A stretch of DNA of 64,000 bases from contig CP046180.1 of NCBI GenBank assembly GCA_014075295.1, forward strand, positions 248,001-312,000, given 5' to 3'. Each line of letters opens with the position of its first letter. Position 1 is the first letter of the stretch. The DNA comes from Candidatus Mycalebacterium zealandia (lineage in GTDB: Bacteria > Desulfobacterota_D > UBA1144 > Nemesobacterales > Mycalebacteriaceae). Under the pieces are notes generated by a model. The model was given only the letters and a program-made list of their open reading frames with translations, was not told the origin of the DNA and searched no databases. Positions 1 to 8,366 of the stretch are shown here, in pieces. Position numbers and translations under genes: made by a program.

Positions 1-26
1 GTACTTTTTTTGAGGGAGTTTGTTCA

Positions 27-563
27 ATGATTAGAGTTCTTTTTTCATTTCTTGTACTTATTGTTTTGTCTATGTCTCAGGGCGCGCAGGCTGTCCAGCC
101 GGCCGACAGCGCTGAAGCGAGCGGAATACGTACCTGCAAAGAAAAAATTCGGGAAAACACCGCCATTTTTTTGAAAGACCAACCCCATGTAAGCCACGAT
201 TTTGTGGCTCCCGGCGGCAAAAGAAGCGTTGACAAAAGGCCTTTCCTTTCAACAGCTTTCAGAAACTACAGCGATGTGGGGCTTGCTCACTTGAGCATTG
301 TTGCCACAAGGTCTGATTTGAGCAGAAAAAATGTCAAGTGCGACATGCAAATCAGCGAGACTTTCGCTTCGGAAAGAAAAAGTTGCGAAGCGTGGTCGCT
401 TGAACTTTCAAAGCAGCAGTTTGAGGCGTTGCCTCTCGCCCCGGACATAACTCTGATGGAAAACAAAGGCAAACAAGGAGTGTTCTCTTTCTACTATCTG
501 ACCAGTATCAACGACGGAAACGGTTGTCTGGTCAGCAGAAGAATGATGGCCTACGACGAATAG
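27..563 (+). CDS. Secreted protein of unknown function
   Basis: Encodes 178 aa. Residues 1-22 form a Sec-type signal peptide: a positive start, a hydrophobic stretch from about residue 4 to 17, and an AQA cleavage site. The mature part has four cysteines (C37, C105, C120, C167), which would allow two disulfides after export. A Shine-Dalgarno GAGGGAG lies at 12-18, nine bases before the ATG. It converges on the exchanger gene with only 17 bases between them. I recognise no family. Being a real secreted protein is likely from the signal peptide and ribosome site; its function is unknown. Confidence 0.7.
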   Translation: MIRVLFSFLVLIVLSMSQGAQAVQPADSAEASGIRTCKEKIRENTAIFLKDQPHVSHDFVAPGGKRSVDKRPFLSTAFRNYSDVGLAHLSIVATRSDLSRKNVKCDMQISETFASERKSCEAWSLELSKQQFEALPLAPDITLMENKGKQGVFSFYYLTSINDGNGCLVSRRMMAYDE

Positions 564-580
564 TTTTCGCGTTCGTTTTT

Positions 581-1543
581 TCAGAAAATCCAGTAAAGGA
601 AAAAGCCGTAGAGGAGGAGCAGGGAAATGCCCACCTCCCTTCCGATTGCCGTGTTCTTTTTCATGAACGGCACGACAAGCGCGCTTATGGCAATGGCGAA
701 CGGCAGTTGAAAGCCCGTTATTTCGGGGCTAATGGTAAGCGGCAGGATTGAAGCGGTCAGCCCCAGAATTACTATGTTGAACAGATTGCTGCCGACCAGA
801 TTGCCAACCGCGATTGAGTATTCGCGCCGCGCAATCGCCGCAAAAGACGCGGCGAGTTCCGGCAAAGAGGTGCCCACCGCCACCGCGCTTGCGCCGATTG
901 CGGCTTCCGGCACTCCGGCTCTGAAACCGATTCCGCTCGCGCCCTTAACAACCAAATCGCTTCCAAACGCGAGCGCGGCAAGCCCCGCCACGGTGATGAA
1001 CAGAACAAACCCGTTTCCACGGCTCTGAAACTTTTCGGGCGCGTGAGCGCTGGCTTTGCCCGCGCGTCTCACATACAGATATATGACAAGAGGCACAAGA
1101 AGCACAAACACCACGCCGCCCTCCCCTCTGCCGAGCATGCCGTCTCCGCACAGGAATATAAGAACAACCAGAAAAACAAACGCCAGAATTGTTTCCGCCC
1201 TGAGACCCTGATGAGTCCGGATTGGAAAAATAGCCGCACTTATTCCCATTATAAGGCAGATGTTTGAAACGTTGCTGCCTATGATGTTTCCGGTCGCTAT
1301 GTCCGCCGCGCCATTGAATGCGGCTATGAGGCATATCAAAAGTTCAGGCAGAGAGGTGCCGATTGCTATGACAGTCAATCCGGACACGACCGGGCTTATG
1401 CCCAGTTTTCGTGAGAAGAGCGAAGCGCCTTCAACCGCCGAGTCCGCACCGACCCACACACCCGTGATGCCCGCGATGAGCAGAACTACTTCAAAAATCA
1501 ATGAATCCGCGAAAAACATCTTCCAGAGATATGGAAAGGGCAA
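581..1543 (-). CDS. Sodium/calcium exchanger family membrane protein
   Basis: A 320-aa polytopic membrane protein of the Ca2+:cation antiporter superfamily (YrbG-like), expected to extrude Ca2+ in exchange for Na+ or H+. The two family alpha-repeats are visible as duplicated GTSLPEL motifs (about residues 62-68 and 224-230). Each is followed by a GN-[I/L]-[I/V]-GSN motif; these acidic and polar residues line the ion site. About ten hydrophobic segments flank a central hydrophilic loop near residues 155-175. The annotated start is TTG; an ATG eight codons later (1519) is an equally plausible start, and neither has a well-spaced ribosome site. It diverges from the acyl-CoA ligase gene. Confidence 0.9.
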   Translation of the reverse strand: MPFPYLWKMFFADSLIFEVVLLIAGITGVWVGADSAVEGASLFSRKLGISPVVSGLTVIAIGTSLPELLICLIAAFNGAADIATGNIIGSNVSNICLIMGISAAIFPIRTHQGLRAETILAFVFLVVLIFLCGDGMLGRGEGGVVFVLLVPLVIYLYVRRAGKASAHAPEKFQSRGNGFVLFITVAGLAALAFGSDLVVKGASGIGFRAGVPEAAIGASAVAVGTSLPELAASFAAIARREYSIAVGNLVGSNLFNIVILGLTASILPLTISPEITGFQLPFAIAISALVVPFMKKNTAIGREVGISLLLLYGFFLYWIF

Positions 1544-1606
1544 AACCTTCCGCTTCGGGAGTATAAACGCGGTTTTTTAAATGGAAAGGACGGTGCGCCG
1601 TCCGCT

Positions 1607-1636
1607 TTGTTGAAATTGATTTTCAAATTGTATATT
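1607..1636 (+). promoter_or_regulatory. Candidate promoter of acyl-CoA ligase with embedded inverted repeat
   Basis: TTGTTG (1607-1612), an 18-base spacer and TATATT (1631-1636) resemble a housekeeping promoter. An inverted repeat TTGAAA-ttgat-TTTCAA (1610-1626) sits over the -35 and spacer and could be an operator for a repressor of the downstream acyl-CoA ligase. A separate hairpin GGACGG-tgcg-CCGTCC lies just upstream (1588-1603). Confidence 0.35.
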
Positions 1637-1712
1637 TTTCCCGCTGTGGCTTGGAGATTCAGACGCCTGTTTCTCACAACTTTTACAAAAAAACCACAGG
1701 AGGATTTCGGCT

Positions 1713-3443
1713 ATGCGCCTTTTATTTAAACCACGTGACAAACAGTATGTTGGAGGTGGAGATTTGCCTTTTGGCACATTTGACGACACAACACAGTGGC
1801 AACCGGTTACAAAAAATCTTGAAAATGGAGCCGCGGAGTTTCCCGACAAGGATATGTTCAAAGTCGGTGACAGAGATGGCAACATCGTTAAAAGTTTCAC
1901 ATACAAAGAGGCCAATGAACTCGCGAACAAAGTTGCCAACGGACTCATAAAAGATTTCAAAATCAAAAAAGGCGACAAAGTCGGCATGTATATGCTTAAC
2001 TGCGCCGAATACGTTCTTTCCATCATTGCCGCGCACAAATCGGGTGCCGTTCAGGTTCCAATAAACAAGGACGAAAAAGGCGAGCGCCTCGCGTATGTCA
2101 TCAACTACTCTGAAATGAAAGTGCTCGTGATAGACGGCGGAAGCATTCCGTTTCTTGAGGAAATCGCCGACAGTCTTGAAAATCTTCAAGCGATTTTTGT
2201 TGTCTCCGAAGGGGACGACAAACTCCCCTCAAAGATAGGAAAAGCAAAGGTTCACCCGTTTTCCGTTTTTGACGGTTCGGACACTAAAAACCCCGGAGTC
2301 GAGGTTTCGGTGGAAGACATGGAAAGGTGCATGTTCACCTCTGGCACAACCGGAATGCCTAAAGGTGTCGCCAGAGACCACGGCGGGGTTGTTATGACGG
2401 TTCGCTCATACATACAGCAACAGGGAGTCCGCAACGACGATACTCTCATGAGCATTCTTTCGCTCGGTCACGCCAACGCTCAGGTTATGTGTTTGTTCAG
2501 CGCTATGGGCGCGGGCGCGACCGCGGTGTTTTTCCCGCGTTTTTCTGCTTCCAATTTCTGGAAATGGGCCGCGGGTTGCGGCGCGACTTCGGTCAACATG
2601 CTGGGCGCGGTCGCCGAATATCTCTGGTCCGCCCCGCAAAGCGAATGGGACGCCAAACACAAGGTAAGAATTATGCTCGGCTCTCCGGCTCCGCGCGATC
2701 TTGACCAGTTTCAGCAGAGGTTCAACGTCAGGGTCATAGACGGCTACGGTTCAACCGAGATGGGAATGGTTCTCTGGAAAGACCCCGAAGACCACCGCCC
2801 CGGTTCTTCCGGTTTTCCGATGGAGGGCTACCACGTTGAACTCAGAAATCCGGACAACTCGGACGAGTCTGTCAAATACTTCTGGGATCCGTCTGACGAC
2901 ATCACTCCGCCGGACGAGGCGAAGGGGCTGCTTTTCATCAAACCGCTTGTCGGCCACACCACTTTGAACGAATACTTCAAAGACGAGAGGCGCACAATAG
3001 AGGCGTTTGATGACGAAGGGTTTTTCAATTCGGACGACCTTTTTGCCATGGGCATTGACGGCAGATACTACTTCGCCGGCAGATACAGCAGAATCAGGGT
3101 GTCGGGCGAGAATGTTGACCCGGTCGCCGTTGCGGACGAAGCGATGCAGTATGCGGCGATCCAGGAGGCGATTGCTGTCGGTTTGCGGCTTCCCAACGTT
3201 TCCGATGACGAGATTAAACTGTGCCTGACTTTGAAAAAGGGCGAGACCTTTGACCCGGTTGATTTCTGCAAATGGATGGCGGAAAGGGTTATGGTCGCAA
3301 TGGTTCCGAGATTTATAGAGGTCTACGAGGACGGTTTCCCCGTAACCGCGACCCAGAAGGTCAAGGTTGCCGAAATAAAGGAGATAACCGACAAGACCTG
3401 GGACAGAAATGAAGCGGGTCTCAAGTTCAGCGCGAGAAAGTAA
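1713..3443 (+). CDS. AMP-forming acyl-CoA synthetase / ligase
   Basis: A 576-aa member of the ANL adenylating family, which activates a carboxylic acid with ATP and transfers it to CoA. Visible core motifs are the phosphate-binding loop TSGTTGMPKG (209-218), YGSTE (345-349), the A8 hinge region GRYSRIRVSGEN (456-467), and a C-terminal catalytic lysine, K549, in TATQK. The hinge and overall layout are most like crotonobetaine/carnitine-CoA ligase-type enzymes, but the substrate cannot be read from sequence. The start has a good AGGAGG ribosome site. It is followed, with overlap or close spacing, by tadA and an acyl-CoA dehydrogenase. That suggests it feeds the dehydrogenase with an acyl-CoA; this is inferred from neighbourhood only. 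Confidence 0.9.
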   Translation: MRLLFKPRDKQYVGGGDLPFGTFDDTTQWQPVTKNLENGAAEFPDKDMFKVGDRDGNIVKSFTYKEANELANKVANGLIKDFKIKKGDKVGMYMLNCAEYVLSIIAAHKSGAVQVPINKDEKGERLAYVINYSEMKVLVIDGGSIPFLEEIADSLENLQAIFVVSEGDDKLPSKIGKAKVHPFSVFDGSDTKNPGVEVSVEDMERCMFTSGTTGMPKGVARDHGGVVMTVRSYIQQQGVRNDDTLMSILSLGHANAQVMCLFSAMGAGATAVFFPRFSASNFWKWAAGCGATSVNMLGAVAEYLWSAPQSEWDAKHKVRIMLGSPAPRDLDQFQQRFNVRVIDGYGSTEMGMVLWKDPEDHRPGSSGFPMEGYHVELRNPDNSDESVKYFWDPSDDITPPDEAKGLLFIKPLVGHTTLNEYFKDERRTIEAFDDEGFFNSDDLFAMGIDGRYYFAGRYSRIRVSGENVDPVAVADEAMQYAAIQEAIAVGLRLPNVSDDEIKLCLTLKKGETFDPVDFCKWMAERVMVAMVPRFIEVYEDGFPVTATQKVKVAEIKEITDKTWDRNEAGLKFSARK

Positions 3444-3930
3444 TCCTCGGGGGACTTTCACAGACAGAAGTTTTATGCGGCTTGCGCTCCGTGAGGCGGA
3501 GTCCGCCGCAGACAGGGGCGAGGTGCCCGTGGGGGCGGTTGTAGTGGACTCCGGGGGCGGTGTTGTCGCTTCGGCGGGCAATGAAAGAGAGTTGCTTGGC
3601 GACCCTACCGCACACGCCGAACTGCTTGCCATAAGGCGCGCGGCGGAGAAAACTGGCGACTGGCGGCTGGAGGGTTGCGTTCTGTATGTTACGCTTGAGC
3701 CGTGTATAATGTGCATGGGCGTCGTCGTTAATTCACGCGTTGATACGGTGGTTTTCGGTGCGTATGACCCGCAGGGCGGCGCGCTTGAAAGTAACTACGG
3801 AATCGGAACGGGCGGCGTGGCAAATCATACGGTTGGATACAGGGGAGGGGTTCTGGAAGAGCAGTGTTCGGAGACGCTCCGGCGGTTTTTTCACAACTTG
3901 AGGGAGAGCCGTTCCGGCCGCGCACTGTAA
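3409..3930 (+). CDS. tadA: tRNA-specific adenosine deaminase TadA
   Basis: A cytidine/deoxycytidylate deaminase-fold enzyme that converts wobble adenosine 34 to inosine in tRNA-Arg(ACG). The zinc-site signatures are present: HAELLAI, with ligand His and proton-shuttle Glu, and PCIMCMG, with the two ligand Cys. The usual TadA opening, EVPVGAVVV, is at residues 38-46. The longest reading starts at ATG 3409 inside the upstream ligase gene (35-base overlap). The alternative ATG at 3475 would remove residues aligning with the TadA amino-terminal helix (DRSFMRLAL), so I keep the longer form, with the exact start uncertain. The gene is essential in most bacteria and its place between lipid genes is probably incidental. 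Confidence 0.9.
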   Translation: MKRVSSSARESNPRGTFTDRSFMRLALREAESAADRGEVPVGAVVVDSGGGVVASAGNERELLGDPTAHAELLAIRRAAEKTGDWRLEGCVLYVTLEPCIMCMGVVVNSRVDTVVFGAYDPQGGALESNYGIGTGGVANHTVGYRGGVLEEQCSETLRRFFHNLRESRSGRAL

Positions 3931-3943
3931 AAAGGAGTTGAAA

Positions 3944-5086
3944 ATGGCGCTTGATTTTGAGCTCAGCGATGAACAGAAGCTTTTTCAGGAAACTCTGGCG
4001 GATTTCTGCGCAAACGAGATAGAACCGCTGGTTGAAGAGCACGAAAAAGAGGAGAAGTTCCCCGAACAGATATTTCCAATGCTCGGCGAGATGGGATTTC
4101 TCGGGATTATGTTTCCCGAGGAATACGGCGGGGTTGGCATGGACAAGGTAACCGACTGCGTTTTTGCCGAAGAGATGGGGAAGGTGTGGTCTGCGGCGGC
4201 GATGTCTGTGAACGCGCACATAGGACTCGCCTGCTTTCCGATTTACAAGTTCGGAACCGAAGAACAGAAACAGAAATATCTGGTTCCGGGGCTGAAGGGC
4301 GAAAAAATAGGCGCACTTGGGCTCACCGAGCCCGGAGCCGGTTCGGATGCGCGGAGCATCAGGTCTCAGGCGGTCAAAGAGGGGGGTAAATACATCCTCA
4401 ACGGTGCCAAAACATGGATAACAAACGGCAGCATGGCGGATTTTTCCGTTGTTGCCGCCTATACGGATAAAACAAAGAAGGGAGATGGGATAAGCATATT
4501 TGTTGTTGAAAAGGACTCTCCGGGCTTCAGCGTCAGCAACAAAATACACAAACTCGGGCACCGCGCCGCCGACACGGCGGAACTTATTTTTAAAAACTGC
4601 GAAATTCCCGAGGAAAACCTTCTTGTGGGAGAGGGTGGATTCGGCTCCGCGATGGAAACTCTGCTCGGCGCGCGCATAACCCATGCGGCAAAGTCTGTGG
4701 GCCTTGCGCAGGCGGCTTTTGAATACGCCCTGCAGTATTCCAAAGAGAGGGAAACCTTTGGCAAGCCCATATCCAAGCATCAGGAAATAAGCTCCAAACT
4801 CGCCACAATGGCGGTCAAAATAGAGGCGGCGCGCAATCTGGTCTATAAAGCCGCGTGGCTTTATAGCAATGAAAAACCCGCGCTCAAAGAGGCGTCAATG
4901 GCAAAACTGTATTCCGCGGAAGTAGTCCAATGGGTTTCAAGCGAAGCCATTCAAGTGCTCGGCGGATACGGATACAGCGTGGAATACAAGGCGGAGCGTT
5001 TCTTCCGTGACGCGCGCCTGTCGTCCATAACCGAAGGGACTTCTGAAATTCAGCGTCTTGTCATCGCACGCGAAATCGGATGCTGA
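3944..5086 (+). CDS. Acyl-CoA dehydrogenase
   Basis: A 380-aa FAD-dependent acyl-CoA dehydrogenase that introduces the alpha-beta double bond in an acyl-CoA and passes electrons to ETF. Family signature 1 is seen as GLTEPGAGSD. Signature 2 spans LGGYGYSVEY to ITEGTSEIQ near the C-terminus; the Glu in TEGTSE is the expected catalytic base. Start: a TTG at 3938 touches the AAAGGAG ribosome site directly, whereas ATG 3944 is spaced six bases from it, so I use the ATG. It lies 13 bases after tadA and downstream of an acyl-CoA ligase. Chain-length preference is not deducible. Confidence 0.93.
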   Translation: MALDFELSDEQKLFQETLADFCANEIEPLVEEHEKEEKFPEQIFPMLGEMGFLGIMFPEEYGGVGMDKVTDCVFAEEMGKVWSAAAMSVNAHIGLACFPIYKFGTEEQKQKYLVPGLKGEKIGALGLTEPGAGSDARSIRSQAVKEGGKYILNGAKTWITNGSMADFSVVAAYTDKTKKGDGISIFVVEKDSPGFSVSNKIHKLGHRAADTAELIFKNCEIPEENLLVGEGGFGSAMETLLGARITHAAKSVGLAQAAFEYALQYSKERETFGKPISKHQEISSKLATMAVKIEAARNLVYKAAWLYSNEKPALKEASMAKLYSAEVVQWVSSEAIQVLGGYGYSVEYKAERFFRDARLSSITEGTSEIQRLVIAREIGC

Positions 5087-5125
5087 CAAGTTTCTATCTC
5101 TCAAAACCTCAAAAAAATTAAACTG

Positions 5126-5155
5126 TTGACTTAAACCCGCTTTTTCTGTTAGAAG
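5126..5155 (+). promoter_or_regulatory. Candidate promoter of the AmiS/UreI-like gene
   Basis: TTGACT (5126-5131), an 18-base spacer and TAGAAG (5150-5155) lie upstream of an unusually strong ribosome site, TAAGGAGGTAAGGAG, directly before the ATG at 5188. This suggests the channel gene is transcribed independently of the acyl-CoA dehydrogenase and translated well. Confidence 0.5.
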
Positions 5156-5187
5156 AACACATAACTTACTTAAGGAGGTAAGGAGAA

Positions 5188-5721
5188 ATGGTAGTTGAAG
5201 GACTGTTAGGTTACGTTCTCCTGTTAGTGGGGTTTGTTTTCTTTGCAAACGGAATGACCCTGCTCGGAAAGACAGGGGCGAAAGAAGTCGGGGTTCTGAA
5301 CCTCGGTGTCGCCGTCCTTATAGCGATAGCGGCTTGGAAATTGCATGCGGCAGGTGTGACTGCGGCTACGGCGCTGGTTTCGGTTTTCGCTCTTATATAC
5401 CTGTTGGTATATGCGGTGTTCGTTCACGGGCATGACGCCAAGGGACTTGGTTGGTACTGTCTGTTTGCGACCATAGCTTTCGTGTGGTACGCACTCAAAG
5501 TGTTCCCCGCGAGCATGGACCCCGCTGGAGTTGGAATGTTCGGCGTTTTTTGTCTTGCTTGGGCTTTTCTTACTCTGCTTTGTTTCTTCGCCTTTGCTCA
5601 GGGCAAAAACATCGGAACCACAATAGGGTATGTCTTCATTATTGAAGCGTTTTTAACTCTGTTGATTCCGGGAATGATGCTTCTTTCAGGTGCTTGGAAA
5701 CCGCTTACAGGCGGCGTCTAA
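5188..5721 (+). CDS. AmiS/UreI family transporter (urea or short-amide channel)
   Basis: A 177-aa, six-transmembrane protein of the AmiS/UreI family, whose known members conduct urea (Helicobacter UreI) or short aliphatic amides (mycobacterial/pseudomonad AmiS). Family features are the opening GYVLLLVGFVFFANGMTLLG, the NLGV stretch near residue 38, and the closing IPGMMLLSGAW. It stands alone here, with no urease or amidase gene nearby, so the substrate is unknown. It has its own promoter, a near-perfect ribosome site and a strong terminator. This arrangement implies a monocistronic, well-expressed gene. Confidence 0.85.
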   Translation: MVVEGLLGYVLLLVGFVFFANGMTLLGKTGAKEVGVLNLGVAVLIAIAAWKLHAAGVTAATALVSVFALIYLLVYAVFVHGHDAKGLGWYCLFATIAFVWYALKVFPASMDPAGVGMFGVFCLAWAFLTLLCFFAFAQGKNIGTTIGYVFIIEAFLTLLIPGMMLLSGAWKPLTGGV

Positions 5722-5764
5722 GTCAGCGAAAAAAGAAAGTTTTTCCCTTCGGGGAGAGCTATAT

Positions 5765-5808
5765 AAAAAAAGGGAAGATTCGCTTCGTGCGGATATTCCC
5801 TTTTTTTT
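5765..5808 (+). terminator. Rho-independent terminator after the AmiS/UreI-like gene
   Basis: AAAAAAAGGGAA (5765-5776) pairs with TTCCC followed by eight T (5796-5808), giving an A/T-flanked stem with a U tract. Because of the A tract it can work in both directions. Confidence 0.75.
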
Positions 5809-5838
5809 GTCTTGAACCCGACTGTGTGAGGGCGTGTG

Positions 5839-5847
5839 TGATATAGT
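5839..5847 (+). promoter_or_regulatory. Extended -10 element of nuoI
   Basis: TGA-TATAGT is an extended -10 box with no good -35. The likely transcription start falls at about 5854-5857, essentially at the GTG/ATG start of nuoI, so the mRNA would have little or no leader. Confidence 0.4.
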
Positions 5848-5859
5848 TTGCATTGAGTG

Positions 5860-6486
5860 ATGGCTATAAAAGTAAAAGTTGTCCGACAGCCTGAGTTCAG
5901 TTTTTTTGAGCGTCTGCAGTTTCCGCAAATCCTTACCGGGCTTCTTATAACCTTAAAAAGCATTTTCCGTTCAAAAATAACGGTCAGTTATCCCGATGAG
6001 ATAAAGGAGCTCCCGCCGAACTACCGCGGACTTCACGAGATGCCCGCGGATGACGACGGGGAAATCCGGTGTGTTGCCTGCAAACTGTGCGAAGTGGCTT
6101 GCCCAACACAGGCGATTTCAATAGTCAGCGAGCCGGCGGGGGACTACGGCATTGAGCGCAGACCGTCCGTTTACAACATAGATTTTATGCGTTGCGTTTT
6201 CTGCGGTTTCTGTGTTGAAGCGTGCCCGTGCGATGCTTTAAGAATGGGAATGGAGTATGAACTCGCCTCCTACAACAGAGCGGGGCTTGTTCACACAAAA
6301 GAGGTCTTTTTCAAGCCGCATCTAAAAAGTGATGCCCCGAGAGACAACGCGAACTTTCTTTACCAGTGCATGAAGGGGAACATCATTGACGACCCGGAAG
6401 AAATTGGAAAGGTGAAGACTCTGGACGGCTCCTACCGTTCGGCGGACGACTCTGCGGGTAACGGCAAATCTTCAATAGCCGGATAA
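5860..6486 (+). CDS. nuoI: NADH-quinone oxidoreductase subunit I (8Fe ferredoxin subunit)
   Basis: A 208-aa protein with two [4Fe-4S] motifs, CVACKLCEVACP and CVFCGFCVEACP, spaced as in NuoI. NuoI carries clusters N6a/N6b between the peripheral and membrane arms of respiratory complex I. The NuoI-typical amino-terminal region (LLITLKSIF, then YPDEIKELPPNYRG) is present. The start may be ATG 5860 or GTG 5857; neither has a ribosome site, and an extended -10 lies just upstream. No other complex I gene adjoins it (nuoE is at 21.2 kb), so the complex is encoded in scattered pieces. Its last 55 bases overlap tail-to-tail with accDA on the other strand. Confidence 0.9.
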   Translation: MAIKVKVVRQPEFSFFERLQFPQILTGLLITLKSIFRSKITVSYPDEIKELPPNYRGLHEMPADDDGEIRCVACKLCEVACPTQAISIVSEPAGDYGIERRPSVYNIDFMRCVFCGFCVEACPCDALRMGMEYELASYNRAGLVHTKEVFFKPHLKSDAPRDNANFLYQCMKGNIIDDPEEIGKVKTLDGSYRSADDSAGNGKSSIAG

Positions 6487-8366
6487 CCGGTTTTGTTTCT
6501 CAAACTGAGCGTGCCCGCGAGAAGCGGCTTGAGTTGCGATCTTTGCACTGAGGCGTGTATTCCGCCGTTTTTCAAGTAAAAATCCGGAGTCATGGTTTCG
6601 GGGTTTACGCCTCTGCCTCCGCTGGTCAATTTCACAACCCTGTCTCCGGCAAATGCTATTATGGATTTTTGTTCGGCGATTATGAAGTCTCCCTGAACCG
6701 CGTAGCTGGCAAGCGCACCGCCCGTTGTCGGGTGGGCGAGAACCGATATGTATGAAAGCCCGGACTCTTTGAGTTTCAGAATCGCGGAGATTGTTTTCGC
6801 CATCTGGTAAAGCGCGACCGTTCCCTCCTGCATTCTTGCGCCTCCACTTGTTGTTATGGAGACAAGGTCAAGGTTGTTCTGTATGCAGTAGTCAACAATT
6901 ACGCGCATTTTTTCGCCGAAAACCGCGCTCATTGAACCGCCCATGAAACGGAAATCACAAATCGCGACCCCGACCGGACGGCCGAATATCGCGCCGAAAC
7001 CCACAATAAGCGAATCTTTTGAGTTGGTTTTTTCCGCCATTTTCTTTCTCGTTTTTGAGTAGTCCGCTATTTTGAAGTCGTGAGATATGTCTTCAATGGT
7101 CAAATCCGGGCTTATTTCACGGAAGGTTTCCTCATCAAACAGAAATTTGATGTAATCATCCGAGCCGAGAGATTCAGGTTTGTTGCAGTAAGGGCACGAG
7201 AACAGGTTTTCCTCAACCTCTTCCCGGGCGTAACGGTTGTGGCATCCGGCACGGACTATGTTTCCTTCCGCGTCCTTTTCATCGTTGCAGAAAAACGGCT
7301 CCGCCCCGTAAATGGCAAGCTGAATAGCCGAAACTTCCGGAGTTTTCGGAGAAGAAAGCCGTGAGGGTAGCAATGACTTGATTTTTCTGGTGATGACGTT
7401 GTAAAAACCGGATTTTTTCTCCATGCGTCCACACATGTTTATGCTGTCTCTGAGGTTGTTTTTCAGTTCTTCAACGTCTTTTTTCTCCATATTCTTAATT
7501 GCTTTCGCAAGTCGGTTTTCAATGTTTTTCACCACTTCGTCGGTGTAGTTCTTGCCGCCGACTTTGGGTTCTTTGATTATGTCGTCAATAATTTTGTATT
7601 TCAGCATGTGATTCGCGGTGGGCTGAAGAACTTCAAGGGCTTCCGCAACCTTATCCGAACTTCTGAACAGAATCGCCGAGCACCCTTCGGGCGTGATAAC
7701 AGAGAACTCCGCTCTTGAAAGCATAAGCCTGCAATGGGCGAGTTGAAGGGCAATCGCGCCGCCGCTTCCGCCGAGCCCTATAATTGTTGAAATCGAGCGC
7801 GTTGCCAGCGAAAGCATCTTCGCCTGACACTCTGAAATGAGCCACGACTGCAGTTTTTCCGCCGAATACTCGTAAGGGTCTCCGCCGACCGTGTCTATGA
7901 AGGTGTTGAGAATAATTCCGTTTTTTTCCGCGTATTCCATCATATTGATTGAAATCGCGTATCCGTCCGCTTTGACCATTCCGTAGTTCATCGTCGTGCG
8001 CTCTTCCTCATTTGAAGGTGTCTGCTGGGCGATGATTGCGACCTTTTTGCCGTTCTTTTTGAGGATTCCCACTCCCGCGATAATTGTCGGGTCGTCCTCT
8101 ATTTTCATCTTTTTTCCGGTGGGCGATTTAATGTACTTTGAAAACCCCTCCAGTTCATTCCAGGGGGTAAACTCCGAATAGATAAGGTCTATGAGAGAGC
8201 CGGCTTTGATTCTATTCTGCGACTTTGCCTCTTCATGCGCTTGAACCGCTTTGGAAAGGCTTGAACCGCCCTTTTTCTCCTCACTTACAATCTTGAGGCG
8301 GGCTTCGGAATCAAAATCTTCGGAGGTTTTTTTTGTTTTGCTGTCAGACGTTGAAGGATTGGCCAC
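6432..8366 (-). CDS. Fused acetyl-CoA carboxylase carboxyltransferase, alpha then beta
   Basis: A single 644-aa polypeptide joining both carboxyltransferase subunits, which move CO2 from biotin-BCCP to acetyl-CoA to make malonyl-CoA. The AccA-like part (about 50-340) shows DTVGGDPYEYSAE, IGLGGSGGAIAL and PEGCSAILFRSSDK. The AccD-like part (about 355-640) shows TTSGGARMQEG, HPTTGGALASYA and AFAGDR. The beta zinc finger looks altered: cysteines 360, 375, 391 and 394 are present, but the first CxxC pair is broken. The start is GTG, 23 bases inside the end of the upstream erpA-like gene, implying translational coupling. Normally accA and accD are separate genes; the alpha-beta order of fusion is unusual to my knowledge. 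Confidence 0.92.
   Translation of the reverse strand: MANPSTSDSKTKKTSEDFDSEARLKIVSEEKKGGSSLSKAVQAHEEAKSQNRIKAGSLIDLIYSEFTPWNELEGFSKYIKSPTGKKMKIEDDPTIIAGVGILKKNGKKVAIIAQQTPSNEEERTTMNYGMVKADGYAISINMMEYAEKNGIILNTFIDTVGGDPYEYSAEKLQSWLISECQAKMLSLATRSISTIIGLGGSGGAIALQLAHCRLMLSRAEFSVITPEGCSAILFRSSDKVAEALEVLQPTANHMLKYKIIDDIIKEPKVGGKNYTDEVVKNIENRLAKAIKNMEKKDVEELKNNLRDSINMCGRMEKKSGFYNVITRKIKSLLPSRLSSPKTPEVSAIQLAIYGAEPFFCNDEKDAEGNIVRAGCHNRYAREEVEENLFSCPYCNKPESLGSDDYIKFLFDEETFREISPDLTIEDISHDFKIADYSKTRKKMAEKTNSKDSLIVGFGAIFGRPVGVAICDFRFMGGSMSAVFGEKMRVIVDYCIQNNLDLVSITTSGGARMQEGTVALYQMAKTISAILKLKESGLSYISVLAHPTTGGALASYAVQGDFIIAEQKSIIAFAGDRVVKLTSGGRGVNPETMTPDFYLKNGGIHASVQRSQLKPLLAGTLSLRNKTGYPAIEDLPLPAESSAER

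Noticed and set aside
2751-3716. A 321-codon minus-strand open frame opposite the acyl-CoA ligase and tadA
   Set aside because: Shadow of strongly coding plus-strand genes, low-complexity Ser/Arg composition, no family.
3728-4780. A 350-codon open frame on the minus strand opposite tadA and the acyl-CoA dehydrogenase
   Set aside because: It is antisense to two clearly recognisable enzymes, has Arg/Phe/Gly-rich shadow composition and no domain or ribosome site.
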